Notes: generated by a model from the letters alone, not told the origin. A stretch of 64,000 nt of DNA from Gracilibacillus timonensis (GCF_900086715.1 NZ_FLKH01000010.1:372001-436000), one strand, 5' to 3'. Counted from the first letter of the stretch, positions 1 to 9,387 are shown. Numbers and translations are program-made.

Positions 1-905
1 TTATTCGTAGCAAACGTCTTCCCTTTCATTTCTTCTACCCGATCGGCTCTGGCTTTCTGTTTCGTTCCTCGTGCCTTCACACCGGATTTCAACCATGCAA
101 TTTCTTTCTTCAGGATATTCTGATGCTTTTGCTCTGCTTGCACCTCCTGTTCCTCTCGCCTAGCCTTTTCTTCCAGAAATATCTGGTAATTGCCTTCATA
201 TTGATATAGGTTGCCCTTATCCAATTCAAACATACGATTGGTCATTCGATTCAGAAAATAACGATCATGGGTAACGAGTAGAATCGCGCCATCATAGGAA
301 GGTAAAAACTCTTCCAACCACTCAATCGTATCGTTATCTAAGTGGTTAGTAGGTTCATCTAAGATCAACAGATCCGCTGGCTGAATGAGCGCTTTAGCAA
401 TGGCAATACGTTTACGTTGACCTCCTGATAGCTGTTTCACTTGCTGATCAAAAGCAGGAATACCCAGTCTTGTCAGAATCGTTTTGGCCACGGTCATGGC
501 TTCCCATGCTTCCAATTGATCCATTCTTTCTTGACGCTGAATAAGTTGTTGCTGCAACGTCTCATTATTAGGCTCTTTTTCCAGAGCTAACACAGTGGAT
601 TCATATTGTCTTAAGGCAACCATCATAGCTGTATGTCCATAATAAATTTGATCTAGCACAGTATCTTCTTCGGCTAGTGATGGCGTTTGATCCAGGTATT
701 CGATTTTATAATCATTTGGATGTTCCAAGCTGCCACTTTCTGCTTGATCTAAACCTGCCAACACCTTTAATAGGGTGGATTTTCCGGTTCCATTCACTCC
801 AACCAAACCAATTCGATCATGGTCCGATATGGAAAAAGAAATATCTTGAAGCAATGGCTTGTCTCCATATGTTTTGACGAGATGATTTACTTTTATCGTA
901 CGCAT
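1..905 (-). CDS. ABC-F family ATPase (Uup/YfmR-like), 3' part missing
   Basis: The reading frame is open from an ATG at 905 to the window edge, so the C-terminal part lies outside. The translation begins MRTIKVNHLVKTYGDK and shows Walker A GVNGTGKSTLL, the ABC signature LSGGQRKRIAIAKAL, Walker B LLILDEPTNHLD and the switch histidine in VTHDRYFLNR. It then enters the charged inter-domain linker, which includes EKHQNILKKEIAWLKSG. Duplicated ATPase cassettes without membrane segments are typical of ABC-F proteins, which act on the ribosome rather than in transport. The linker resembles Uup/YfmR. The second cassette cannot be seen, so the subfamily assignment is tentative. Whether it has a housekeeping or antibiotic-protection role cannot be decided. 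Confidence 0.9.
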   Translation of the reverse strand, partial: MRTIKVNHLVKTYGDKPLLQDISFSISDHDRIGLVGVNGTGKSTLLKVLAGLDQAESGSLEHPNDYKIEYLDQTPSLAEEDTVLDQIYYGHTAMMVALRQYESTVLALEKEPNNETLQQQLIQRQERMDQLEAWEAMTVAKTILTRLGIPAFDQQVKQLSGGQRKRIAIAKALIQPADLLILDEPTNHLDNDTIEWLEEFLPSYDGAILLVTHDRYFLNRMTNRMFELDKGNLYQYEGNYQIFLEEKARREEQEVQAEQKHQNILKKEIAWLKSGVKARGTKQKARADRVEEMKGKTFATN

Positions 906-951
906 GGTATCTTTCCTTTCCAGTTCTATGTATCCATAGCAAGCAAATACG

Positions 952-2394
952 CTATAAGATCGGGGATATCAATCTTGATACCGCCTCTTTCACCTTGATC
1001 ATCACCGAACGTTGTTGGTACAGTTCATAGGTAAGCCTTGTCGAGTGTTCCATATCTTTTTCAAATTCGTCTACTAGCATCTCCGCTAATGTTTCATTAT
1101 AGAGAAAGGCATTGATTTCAAAGTTCAATCGAAAACTCCGCACATCGATATTTGCCGTACCAACGGAAGCAATCTTACTGTCTACGACTATCATTTTGGC
1201 ATGCAAGAATCCTTGTTGATAGGTATACACGGTAGCACCGGACTTCAACAGCTCACCGATATAGGAATAGGTTGCCCAATATACAAAAGGATGGTCCGGT
1301 TTATTAGGAATCATAATACGCACATCTACCCCGGATAAACAGGCAATCTTGACGGCATCGAACAAGCTCTCATCCGGTATAAAATAAGGCGTTTGAATAT
1401 AGACATAATCCTTGGCAGACATGATCATCTTCATATAGCCATGCTTGATCTGCTCCCATTCCGAGTCCGGTCCACTCGATACAATCTGCATCCCGATTTT
1501 TCCAGTTGGCTGTGCTGCATAATAACGTTCATTATATTCGATATCATGACGAGAAGCCTGATTCCAATCCAATATAAAACGAGTCTGTAAATGTTTCACA
1601 GCACTGCCGGTAATACGCAAATGAGTATCTCGCCAATAACCAAATTTCTGCACCTTACCAATATATTCATCCCCGATATTAAAGCCGCCAATATAAGCAA
1701 TTTTACCATCAATCACTGCAATTTTCCGGTGGTTCCGATGGTTTATTTTTAAGTTCACTTTTGGAATTAATGGCGGGAAGAAACCCTCTACTTCTGCCCC
1801 AGCCTGACGCATCTTTTTGATTAACTTTCTTCTAAAACTCCGTGAACCTAAATCATCATACAAGAAGCGAACTTCTACACCTTCTCGCGCCTTCTTTGAC
1901 AATGCCTCCGTGATGCGCTTGCTTAAGTCATCAGACCGGACTATGTAATACTGTAAATGAATATGATCCTTGGCGTTCGCAATATCTTCCAGTAATGAAT
2001 GGAACTTACGCTTACCATCGGTGAAGACTTTCACATCATTATCATGAGAATAAATCGCGTCACCATTTCGCAGATGCAAATAAAATAAATCCTTATATTC
2101 ATTAAGCCTAGTATCTTCTAAGACAAATTGGTCACTTTCCAATTCCCGCAGCTGGTGCTGAACAGCCGTCTTGACCCCAAGCTTACTTTTCGTATCCCAG
2201 GTAAATATCGGCTTCTTACTGAGCTGACGGCCAAAGATAAGGTACAGCACAAACCCTACTAAAGGGATGAAAGTTAATACAAGTATCCATGCCCAAGAGG
2301 AAGTAGCACTTTTTCGTTCTAGAAAAATAATAACCATGGATAAGATGATATTAAAGATAAGAACAGCGGTTATAATCATTTGTGTAATAGCCAT
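952..2394 (-). CDS. cls: Cardiolipin synthase
   Basis: Membrane enzyme of the phospholipase D superfamily that condenses two phosphatidylglycerol molecules into cardiolipin. The 480-residue product starts with two transmembrane segments (about residues 4-60). It then carries two HKD catalytic motifs: NHRNHRKIAVIDGKIAYIGG in the first half and FLHAKMIVVDSKIASVGTAN near the C terminus. Length and order match bacterial ClsA-type enzymes. I chose the ATG at 2394 because a very strong GGAGGGGGG lies seven bases upstream; an in-frame GTG ten codons earlier has no such site. The gene is transcribed alone, behind the ABC-F gene and in front of hsp20 on the same strand. Confidence 0.93.
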   Translation of the reverse strand: MAITQMIITAVLIFNIILSMVIIFLERKSATSSWAWILVLTFIPLVGFVLYLIFGRQLSKKPIFTWDTKSKLGVKTAVQHQLRELESDQFVLEDTRLNEYKDLFYLHLRNGDAIYSHDNDVKVFTDGKRKFHSLLEDIANAKDHIHLQYYIVRSDDLSKRITEALSKKAREGVEVRFLYDDLGSRSFRRKLIKKMRQAGAEVEGFFPPLIPKVNLKINHRNHRKIAVIDGKIAYIGGFNIGDEYIGKVQKFGYWRDTHLRITGSAVKHLQTRFILDWNQASRHDIEYNERYYAAQPTGKIGMQIVSSGPDSEWEQIKHGYMKMIMSAKDYVYIQTPYFIPDESLFDAVKIACLSGVDVRIMIPNKPDHPFVYWATYSYIGELLKSGATVYTYQQGFLHAKMIVVDSKIASVGTANIDVRSFRLNFEINAFLYNETLAEMLVDEFEKDMEHSTRLTYELYQQRSVMIKVKEAVSRLISPIL

Positions 2395-2511
2395 TATGTT
2401 ACCCCCCTCCCAAAACACGGTCAAACAAAAGGAATTCAGTTACATATTGCTAACTTGCATCCCTTCTAATATAGCATACTTGCCCACAGCCGGACAGTAA
2501 ACACTACCGCT

Positions 2512-2970
2512 TCACTCAACCTCTATCGTATCATATTCTTTGTCTATTTTATTACCGCTAATTTCTAATACTCCATCTCGAAATTTGGCCTTTATTGTGC
2601 GCTTATCAATTGGTTGAGGCAACGTGATAATCCGTTCTTTGCGCTGCCTGCGTCTTTCTTTGTAAAGGTAGTGGATCTCTTCCTGATAAGACTCGGTTGC
2701 TTCTTGATAATCCATCATAATGGTGATTTGACTGGGAGCTGTCAATTGCACATGTACTTGTTCTTTTTTCAGACCTGGTAAATCTACCCGGATCAATATT
2801 TGACGATCTGTTTCGGCAACATCTACTGGGATACGTCGAGGAAGATTAGCTTGTTCAAAGAATTGATCAATGGTCTCCATCACATTTCGCTTAGGCTTCT
2901 CGTATAGTAAAGCGTCTAACCTTCGAATCAAATCATCCCCCCATTCGGACATTCTTTTGTCTTCTGACAT
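2512..2970 (-). CDS. Hsp20/alpha-crystallin family small heat shock protein
   Basis: Predicted ATP-independent holdase chaperone of 152 residues. An N-terminal arm of about 45 residues is followed by an alpha-crystallin domain (about residues 48-140). The typical strand IRVDLPGLKKEQVHVQL and the late motif ITLPQPIDKRTIKAKFRDGVLEI are visible, the latter being the conserved A-x-x-x-n-GVL signature of the family. The C terminus lacks a clear I-x-I tail, ending instead in DTIEVE. A GGGGGTGAG ribosome site precedes the ATG. No CIRCE element or other heat-shock operator was recognised upstream. Confidence 0.85.
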   Translation of the reverse strand: MSEDKRMSEWGDDLIRRLDALLYEKPKRNVMETIDQFFEQANLPRRIPVDVAETDRQILIRVDLPGLKKEQVHVQLTAPSQITIMMDYQEATESYQEEIHYLYKERRRQRKERIITLPQPIDKRTIKAKFRDGVLEISGNKIDKEYDTIEVE

Positions 2971-3094
2971 AGGCTCACCCCCTATATAAATGTATCCATA
3001 TCAGTTTATGCAGCAACCAAAAAAATGAGCTTGTGTCCTATAGAAAAAATCATGTCATCTCCATTCCCTTCCTTAAGGGAGCAAAAGCCTTTTT

Positions 3095-4942
3095 TTAAAA
3101 GGCCCCCGCTCCTCCACCTCCACCAGGGGAACTACCGGTTGTTCCGGCAGTAGAGCTGGCAGCTGCTGAATAGAGGATAAAGTGACTAGAATCAAAGGCA
3201 GAGGCAACCGGAAGAGCAGACATCGTCACCAACAAAGGGGCAAGGGTTACATCCGCCTGATATTTCTGTTCAAATACCTCTCCTTTTCCTAACACGATCG
3301 CATTCTCTATTCTTTTTTCAAGTAAAGCTTGATCACTGCTTATTGGATAGCGGCCTTCTTGATACAAATCACCTGCCTGTTTAACGGCATAGCGGAGCTG
3401 TCTTATTTCCTGCCCCCAATAATTCGATGGTACCAACACAAGCACAAGGCAACTGATCAGATAAAAGATAATCGTCCAAACGGTTCCAGCATCCAGTGTA
3501 AATCCAACTAACGAAGCGAAGATCACAAACAAGTACAACAAAGGAAAGACGAACTTTTGACGATGAAAAATAAGACTAACCACGGTCATTGCTGCTAATA
3601 TTATTGTCAATACAAGCTGGGTAGTCGATGTCAGCGGTTGAATCGTTAGCTGGTAATAAAACATACCAGCCACTAGTAAGCTCATTATTAGTGACAACAC
3701 GGAATAAAAGGCTACAGGTTTTCGCTCAGTGTTTGCTTCCATTTCTTGTTTCGCCTGTTTGCTCCACTCGGAAAATTGTTCATATTGCTGCTTCGCCTGT
3801 TGACTTTTTTCTTTTTCCGGCATATCTGGGTCATCTTGCAGCGACTCCAGTAAAAAATATTCCCCCTGTTCGTCCTTCTCCGTAAATAACCATTCACGTA
3901 ATTGTTGATCGGAGCAACTATGGTTGGCTTGATTGTTGTGCCATGTAAAACGATAGGTAGTGCCTTCTTTCTTTTTCTCGGAAGGTACTTCCTGGAAATC
4001 GACGATTCCACGTCTACGCAATGAAAATAAGGCAGCGTTGATACTATGGACGTCGATATTGTACCACCTGTGGATATAACTAAGTAATAATGGATCTGCT
4101 TCCTCCACTATCCGAATTAATGGATCTGTATCCTTCGATCCGCGGTAACGATTAGGATGCACTCGATAAATGACTATGGTCACACCGAGTAAAAGCAGCA
4201 ATCCTACCACAACGATTGGTGTAAGAGGAGCTGTCTTTTCCGGTAGATTCTCCGCCCTTTGCGCCAACTGTGCCTCTTCTTCCAAAATGGAAGTCTCCAT
4301 CATTTCCGCTTGATCTGTTTCCATTGCGTTGAGTTGATCAGCCGGGAAAACCAAACGAAATTGGGTGGTATCTCCTGCCTTGACTAGATCATTGCTATAG
4401 GTGATACCATCTTCTGTCTCCGTCAACTCACCATCTGCATCGTCCTTTAAGAAATAATGGAAATCCTCTGCACTTTGGTTAGGTAGATGGAGTTGGATCG
4501 AAATATCATGAAAATCCGTTTCATTGGAATCGTCAAAGAATGCATAAGTCAGATCGGCGACATCCTGATACTTCGTAACCGAACCGTCAACCTCATAGGT
4601 GTATAATACTTGTTTGGTCTCATTCTGGGAGGGTGTATGCACTTTCCACGTATCGTCATCTTCTTCCACCTCTAATGGCTGCAGGTTATTTGTGTCGGCA
4701 TCGATCGTTTCTCCATTGGCCAAATACGCTTGAAAATGATGGTCATCTGATTCGATCGTTCTTGTCATTCCTTCAAAAGAGCCGTCAAAGGTATAGGTAT
4801 ATAGCTCACGCACCTCCATCGTACCATCGTCTGTAATATGTGCGTCCATGTCCACCTTATCGATCGTAAATGTATCCTCCTCCGAACAAGCGGTTAAAAA
4901 AATAACCAGCAAAAAACCTAGAATCATGGTGCCTTTTTTCAT
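3095..4942 (-). CDS. DUF2207 family membrane protein with lipoprotein-type leader
   Basis: A 615-residue envelope protein of unknown function. The N terminus is a signal peptide with a lipobox-like LTACSEED. A beta-rich extracellular DUF2207 domain follows (about residues 27-200), then a transmembrane segment (PIVVVGLLLLLGVTIVIY). Next come a cytoplasmic winged-helix-like part, a cluster of three or four hydrophobic segments around residues 400-490, and the glycine-rich tail PGGGGGAGAF that is characteristic of this family. The ATG at 4942 has AGGAGGTG eight bases upstream; a GTG three codons earlier overlaps that site and is unlikely. A short GC-poor hairpin overlaps the stop codon and may end transcription. 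Confidence 0.8.
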   Translation of the reverse strand: MKKGTMILGFLLVIFLTACSEEDTFTIDKVDMDAHITDDGTMEVRELYTYTFDGSFEGMTRTIESDDHHFQAYLANGETIDADTNNLQPLEVEEDDDTWKVHTPSQNETKQVLYTYEVDGSVTKYQDVADLTYAFFDDSNETDFHDISIQLHLPNQSAEDFHYFLKDDADGELTETEDGITYSNDLVKAGDTTQFRLVFPADQLNAMETDQAEMMETSILEEEAQLAQRAENLPEKTAPLTPIVVVGLLLLLGVTIVIYRVHPNRYRGSKDTDPLIRIVEEADPLLLSYIHRWYNIDVHSINAALFSLRRRGIVDFQEVPSEKKKEGTTYRFTWHNNQANHSCSDQQLREWLFTEKDEQGEYFLLESLQDDPDMPEKEKSQQAKQQYEQFSEWSKQAKQEMEANTERKPVAFYSVLSLIMSLLVAGMFYYQLTIQPLTSTTQLVLTIILAAMTVVSLIFHRQKFVFPLLYLFVIFASLVGFTLDAGTVWTIIFYLISCLVLVLVPSNYWGQEIRQLRYAVKQAGDLYQEGRYPISSDQALLEKRIENAIVLGKGEVFEQKYQADVTLAPLLVTMSALPVASAFDSSHFILYSAAASSTAGTTGSSPGGGGGAGAF

Positions 4943-5168
4943 GATAAGCACCTCCTTTTCCTAATATAGCTATACCCTTTTATACGCATGATCAATGGCT
5001 TTTGTTTCAATATTTCAAAAATAAGGTATCCACATGTTCTATCTATTGATTAAAATGCAATGATACGAAGTTGCCATTTAAACACTTGTCTTCTATTCGA
5101 CTATGGCGCTATGATTCATTTCTTGATATAAGTAAGTATAAAGTCATGAAAATCAATGAATATTTTAG

Positions 5169-5197
5169 TTGACGACCATCAGTTCTTCACGTATACT
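5169..5197 (+). promoter_or_regulatory. SigA-type promoter of the metY transcript
   Basis: TTGACG at 5169-5174 and TATACT at 5192-5197 are separated by 17 bases and lie about 25 bases upstream of the SAM riboswitch. The near-consensus boxes and position make it the likely start of the riboswitch-metY transcript. Confidence 0.75.
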
Positions 5198-5222
5198 AAG
5201 ATCAATTCTATATTCGTACAAG

Positions 5223-5324
5223 CTCTTATTGAGAGTGGCTGAGGGAATAGGCCCTGTGAAGCCCAGCAACCGTCTTTATTGACATGGTGCTACATCCTAC
5301 AGGGTATAACCTGAAAGATAAGAG
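5223..5324 (+). promoter_or_regulatory. SAM riboswitch (S-box)
   Basis: Classic S-box: closing stem CTCTTAT (5223-5229) with ATAAGAG (5318-5324), and the conserved core GAGAGTGGCTGAGGGA. The blocks GGCCCTGTGAAGCCC, CAGCAACC and GGTGCTA follow in the usual order. It is followed directly by an intrinsic terminator and then metY, so high S-adenosylmethionine should stop transcription before the gene. A second S-box occurs at the other end of the window. Confidence 0.95.
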
Positions 5325-5340
5325 AAGGTCTGATGAATGC

Positions 5341-5385
5341 ATACGTCCTTCTTACCTTTCACAAGGTTAGTGGGACGTTTTTATG
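5341..5385 (+). terminator. Riboswitch-controlled intrinsic terminator
   Basis: ACGTCC pairs with GGACGT and CTTACCTT pairs with AAGGTTAG (one mismatch), followed by TTTTTAT. It lies 17 bases after the S-box aptamer and is the expression platform for metY. Confidence 0.85.
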
Positions 5386-5511
5386 TTATGCTGAGAGTAC
5401 ATACAAACAAGAGCTCACTAAGACATCAATGATTTTCCACTACCATACAGTGGGGAGTAGAACCAATCTTTACGGCATGATAATTTATCCAATACAAGGA
5501 GGTTTTTACAA

Positions 5512-7182
5512 ATGACAAATCCATTTCAATTTCCGAAAAATGAAACAAACTTGCTTCACGCTGGACAGCAGGTAGATCCAACGACAAATGCCAGGGCAGT
5601 GCCAATCTATCAAACGACATCCTATGTGTTTAATGACGCCGAACATGCCCAAAACTTATTTGCCTTAGCAGAGACTGGTAACATCTATTCCAGAATCATG
5701 AATCCTACAGTAGACGCATTCGAACAACGGATGGCCATATTAGAAGATGGGGTAGCCGCCGTAGCTACAGCTTCTGGGATGTCTGCTATTACACTCGCAA
5801 TCTTAAATCTAGCCAATTCGGGGGATGAAATTGTAACCGATAGCAACCTGTATGGCGGAACCTATAATCTGTTTAGAAATACATTGCCGAACTATGGCAT
5901 TAACGTTATTTTTGTAGATGGAGCAGACCCAGAAAACTTCCGTAAGGCGATCACACCAAAAACAAAGGCCGTCTTCGGCGAGGTGATTACTAATCCAAGC
6001 TTGAATGTATTCGATATTGAAGCAGTGGCTGATATCGCTCATGAGAACGATATTCCGCTAATCATTGATAATACCTTTGCGACACCTTATGTCTGCAAAC
6101 CGATTAGTTGGGGAGCGGATATTGTCGTTCACTCTGCAACAAAATGGATTGGCGGACATGGTACTACAATTGGAGGTATCATGATTGACGGTGGACGTTT
6201 CAACTGGAATAACGAAAAATTCCCTGGCTTTATCAAACCGGATGAATCCTATCATGGCATTCGCTATGGTATTGATCTTGGTGCGGCTGCTTTTGCACTG
6301 AAATTCCGGGTTCACTTATTACGTGATATCGGACCTGCCTTAAGTCCGCAAAATGCCTTCTATTTCTTACAAGGATTAGAAAGCTTACATTTACGGGTCG
6401 AACGTCACCATGAGAATGCCCAAGCCGTTGCTCAGTATCTCCAGAAACATCCACAAATAGAATGGGTAGCTTATCCAGGATTGGAGGAACACCCTTCTCA
6501 TCAGCTTGCACAGAAATATTTGCGTAACCATTACGGTTCTGTGATTACTTTTGGTATTAAGGGCGGAAGAGAAGCAGGCCGAAAATTGATTGATAACATT
6601 ACCCTATGGTCTCATGTGGCTAATGTAGGCGACGCCAAATCATTGATTATCCACCCTGCTTCCACTACTCAGCAGCAGCTAAGTGCAGAGGAACTAGAGG
6701 CTTCCGGAACAAAAGAAGAGCTCGTCCGATTATCTGTTGGTTTAGAAGCTCCAGATGATATCATCGCCGATTTAGACCAGGCGATTGCCAAGGCAACCAA
6801 CAGTGAGCCAACTATTCACATCAGTAAGGAACAAGCAATCGAATGGGCCCTATCTTCCCCTTTCGATCGTGAAGGCGGAGACATTCGTCCGAAAAATATT
6901 CTGGTAGCTGGTGATATCGATCATTCGACTGCCGCCGTTAAACTTCAAAAGCTTGGCTACCATGTCACTGCAGCAAATCAAGCAGAAGAAGAGATTGATC
7001 TATTGTTTATTACAGATAGTGGACAAGCTCAGGACTTCTACAGCGATCAGGCAAAGATTGTCTGGTTTGCAGCAGGACAAACAGACGCCGATGTCAAAGC
7101 AAAGGCAGAGGCCAACGGTCAAATTGTGGTTGAAGATAAATGTCCGTTTGAAGAAGCAGATCGATTACGTCGCGGAAAATAA
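5512..7182 (+). CDS. metY: O-acetylhomoserine sulfhydrylase with C-terminal CoA-binding-like domain
   Basis: Residues 1-430 are a complete Cys/Met-metabolism PLP enzyme of the MetY type, forming homocysteine from O-acetylhomoserine and sulfide. The substrate-binding YSRIMNPT is seen early. The PLP lysine is K211 in VHSATKWIGGHG, and LIIHPASTTQQQ is seen late. Family members usually end near residue 430, but this protein has 556 residues. The extra 120 residues include KNILVAGDIDHSTAAVKLQK, KLGYHVTAANQ and a final GQIVVEDKCPFEEADRL. These resemble a shortened Rossmann-type CoA-binding (YccU-like) domain. AAGGAGG precedes the ATG. The gene is single, controlled by the S-box upstream, and ends at a clear terminator. 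The enzyme assignment is firm; the tail domain is inference. Confidence 0.92.
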   Translation: MTNPFQFPKNETNLLHAGQQVDPTTNARAVPIYQTTSYVFNDAEHAQNLFALAETGNIYSRIMNPTVDAFEQRMAILEDGVAAVATASGMSAITLAILNLANSGDEIVTDSNLYGGTYNLFRNTLPNYGINVIFVDGADPENFRKAITPKTKAVFGEVITNPSLNVFDIEAVADIAHENDIPLIIDNTFATPYVCKPISWGADIVVHSATKWIGGHGTTIGGIMIDGGRFNWNNEKFPGFIKPDESYHGIRYGIDLGAAAFALKFRVHLLRDIGPALSPQNAFYFLQGLESLHLRVERHHENAQAVAQYLQKHPQIEWVAYPGLEEHPSHQLAQKYLRNHYGSVITFGIKGGREAGRKLIDNITLWSHVANVGDAKSLIIHPASTTQQQLSAEELEASGTKEELVRLSVGLEAPDDIIADLDQAIAKATNSEPTIHISKEQAIEWALSSPFDREGGDIRPKNILVAGDIDHSTAAVKLQKLGYHVTAANQAEEEIDLLFITDSGQAQDFYSDQAKIVWFAAGQTDADVKAKAEANGQIVVEDKCPFEEADRLRRGK

Positions 7183-7231
7183 TCGTTGTCTAGTCTCATC
7201 ACCTTGACGCAACAAGCAAAAAAATAGGAAG

Positions 7232-7268
7232 AATAACCGTAATGAGATAATCATTGCGGTTATTTTTT
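7232..7268 (+). terminator. Intrinsic terminator after metY
   Basis: AATAACCG pairs with CGGTTATT, extended by TAATGA with TCATTG, and the stem ends in TTTTTT. It lies 50 bases after the metY stop codon. Confidence 0.85.
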
Positions 7269-7335
7269 AAATGAGATAAGAAAGCATATAATCTTTGGTA
7301 TAACAGGACTTGGAATGATTTTGACCTTGAACGAG

Positions 7336-7593
7336 AGTACCGATAAGATGGATTATGTTAAGTAGCACACTTTCCTTAGTGGTGAGTTTGATCGTTTTAT
7401 CTGTGCGAAGCAAACGCTCCAGGAATAGGCTACGCTTTCCATGGGGCCGGCTTCAGCTAACTAAAAAGTGCTTTTCTTTTTCAAGTTAGCTGAAGCCGTG
7501 CCTGCGGAAAGCGAAGTGGTTGGCTGGAGCGTTGTCACGCACACACAATCTCTCAAAATAATGACATAGCTACTTTACATAATCCTATCGGTA
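7336..7593. repeat. Long imperfect palindromic element
   Basis: A nested inverted repeat of about 260 bp. The outer arms TACCGATA...GGATTATGT...AAGTAGC (7336-7366) match the complement of GCTACTTTACATAATCC...ATCGGTA (7569-7593). The middle arms contain AAACGCTCC and GGAGCGTT plus CGCTTTCC and GGAAAGCG. The inner arms CTTCAGCTAACT and AGTTAGCTGAAG close on an A/T loop. There is no coding frame. From memory, a very similar GCGAAGC...CTTCAGCTAAC palindrome is scattered in several halotolerant Bacillaceae, which would make this a REP/MITE-like repeat. A further short GC hairpin with a T-run follows at about 7629-7655. The rest of 7183-7887 shows nothing else. Confidence 0.75.
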
Positions 7594-7887
7594 GTTCTGT
7601 ATCTACTTTGAGTGGTCGGTAAAGGGCCGGACGGATTTTAGCCCGTTTTTTTAAGAATAAGAAAACAGGCGATTGATTCTTCTTATCATTGAAAGCTTCA
7701 GACACTCACCCACAAAAAAACGTATATTTCTCATTCAATTAATCGATCACGGTTACAAGTCTCCTCGTTCAAACGAATCCTTGAAGTAGGAAATCAGAAT
7801 ATTATGGCATATGTGCACCGCCATGTTAATATTGATAAGATAAGGGTATAAAATATTAATGAGATTATGTATTGTGGGTGTATGCAG

Positions 7888-8769
7888 ATGAGCAAAAAAA
7901 GATTAATTATGCTGTTCATCATCATTGTAGTGATCGGAATAGTTTTGTTTCTCTTTTTACAACCAGATAAGAACGAGCAGAGACAACCAGAGCAAAACCC
8001 TCCCTCTACCGAAGAGGAGACAGAAGAAGAAACACCAGAGGATGAACCGCAAGAGGAAGAAGAATCGCTTGCTCAGACTGTCCGTGACAGGGTCATAGGT
8101 GCACTTAATTTTTTGCAAAGTGATACTCATATTGTTGCGATTGGTGACTCGCTCACACAAGGTGTTGGTGATGAAGACGATAATGGTGGGTATGTAGGTA
8201 TATTAGAAGATCAGTTAGATGAGGAGAACATCCATGTAACCTTTGATAACTTTGGTGTGCGAGGTAATCGAACAGACCACTTGTTAAGACGATTAGAAGA
8301 TAATCCGGAGATTACCGATTCATTAGAGGACGCTAATATGGTATTAATAACGATTGGTGCCAATGATATTATGCAGATTATGAAAGATAACTTTATGAAT
8401 CTTACAGAAGAACCTTTTATCGAAGAACGACAACCATACAGCGATAGACTAAGACAGATTCTCGAAAAGATCATGGAAACCAATCCAGATGCTAATATCT
8501 ATTTACTTGGTTTCTTTAACCCGTTTGAATCCTATTTCAGTGATATCGAGGAACTCAATCAAATTGTTACCAGGTGGAATAATGCCAGCCTGCAAGTGAC
8601 CAATAACTTTGAGCAGGTACACTATATTCCGATGCAGGATATCTTTCAGTACACGGATGAAGAAGTATTCTCAGAGGATAATTTCCACCCAAACCACCGT
8701 GGATACCAATTGATGGCAGAACGCGTTATTACCTATTTACAAAATGATTTACAAGATGCTCAAGGCTAA
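7888..8769 (+). CDS. ypmR: SGNH/GDSL-type lipase or esterase, membrane anchored (YpmR-like)
   Basis: A 293-residue protein with one N-terminal membrane anchor (about residues 5-23) and an acidic, low-complexity linker rich in E and Q (residues 30-62). A GDSL-like hydrolase domain follows. Block I is IVAIGDSLTQGVGD with the nucleophilic serine, block III is ITIGANDI, and block V is EDNFHPNHRGY with the Asp-His pair. The active site therefore faces outside. I chose the ATG at 7888 (MSKKRLIML) because a GGGTG lies eight bases before it; a start seven codons earlier is possible. It is directly followed by ypmS, the same order as in Bacillus subtilis, which supports the names. The substrate is unknown. 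Confidence 0.85.
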   Translation: MSKKRLIMLFIIIVVIGIVLFLFLQPDKNEQRQPEQNPPSTEEETEEETPEDEPQEEEESLAQTVRDRVIGALNFLQSDTHIVAIGDSLTQGVGDEDDNGGYVGILEDQLDEENIHVTFDNFGVRGNRTDHLLRRLEDNPEITDSLEDANMVLITIGANDIMQIMKDNFMNLTEEPFIEERQPYSDRLRQILEKIMETNPDANIYLLGFFNPFESYFSDIEELNQIVTRWNNASLQVTNNFEQVHYIPMQDIFQYTDEEVFSEDNFHPNHRGYQLMAERVITYLQNDLQDAQG

Positions 8770-8781
8770 AGGATGACCATA

Positions 8782-9387
8782 ATGGAAGAAAAAAAATTAA
8801 CCAATTGGAGAAAATTATTTATCACATTGTTAGCGGTAAACGCCGTGCTTATCTTCGGTGTTATTCTGTTCATCTTCTGGCCTGTGCCTGGGGAAACACC
8901 GCCTGATAAACAGTTTATTGAGGATGATGCGGGGGCTGAATTCACGATCCGCTCCAGCAAAGAAAACTTGAATGAACTAGTCAATGCCTATTTAGATAAA
9001 CTGCCTAAACAAGAAAACATACAATATGCTGTAAAGTTTGATGAAGAAGTACATTTGATGGGATCGGTGGAGGCCTTCTCCCAAGAGGTTCCTGTTAATA
9101 TTACCTTTGAGCCGATTGTCCAAGAGAATGGCGATATCTTATTACAGTCAACCGGTATGTCGTTGGGATTATTGCGATTACCACAGGATCGTATCCTCCA
9201 ATACGTGAACAGTCGAATTAGAACACCTGAATGGATTACGATCAGCCCGAAGGATGAATCTATCTACATTGCCGTTACACAAATGAACCTTAGGAGTAAC
9301 TTTCGCGTCAAGGCACAACAAATTAACTTGGAAGATGATAACATCAGTTTCCGGATTAAGGTCCCTAACAAAACATTGGGTTTGTAG
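8782..9387 (+). CDS. ypmS: YpmS-like DUF2140 membrane protein
   Basis: A 201-residue protein with one N-terminal transmembrane helix (about residues 10-32) and an extracellular domain of DUF2140 type. It starts 13 bases after ypmR, and AAAGGA overlapping the end of the intergenic gap serves the ATG at 8782 (MEEKKLTNW). The linked arrangement suggests co-transcription with ypmR and a joint role at the cell surface. The molecular function of this family is not known to me. The final motif NISFRIKVPNKTLGL is typical of the family. Confidence 0.75.
   Translation: MEEKKLTNWRKLFITLLAVNAVLIFGVILFIFWPVPGETPPDKQFIEDDAGAEFTIRSSKENLNELVNAYLDKLPKQENIQYAVKFDEEVHLMGSVEAFSQEVPVNITFEPIVQENGDILLQSTGMSLGLLRLPQDRILQYVNSRIRTPEWITISPKDESIYIAVTQMNLRSNFRVKAQQINLEDDNISFRIKVPNKTLGL

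Noticed and set aside
3712-4011. 99-codon frame inside the DUF2207 gene
   Set aside because: Same strand, other frame, strongly basic low-information sequence; the DUF2207 frame has a clear family match.
7629-7655. Short GC hairpin with T-run after the long palindrome, as a separate terminator of a gene
   Set aside because: Only four to five pairs and no upstream gene; noted with the repeat region instead of as a feature.
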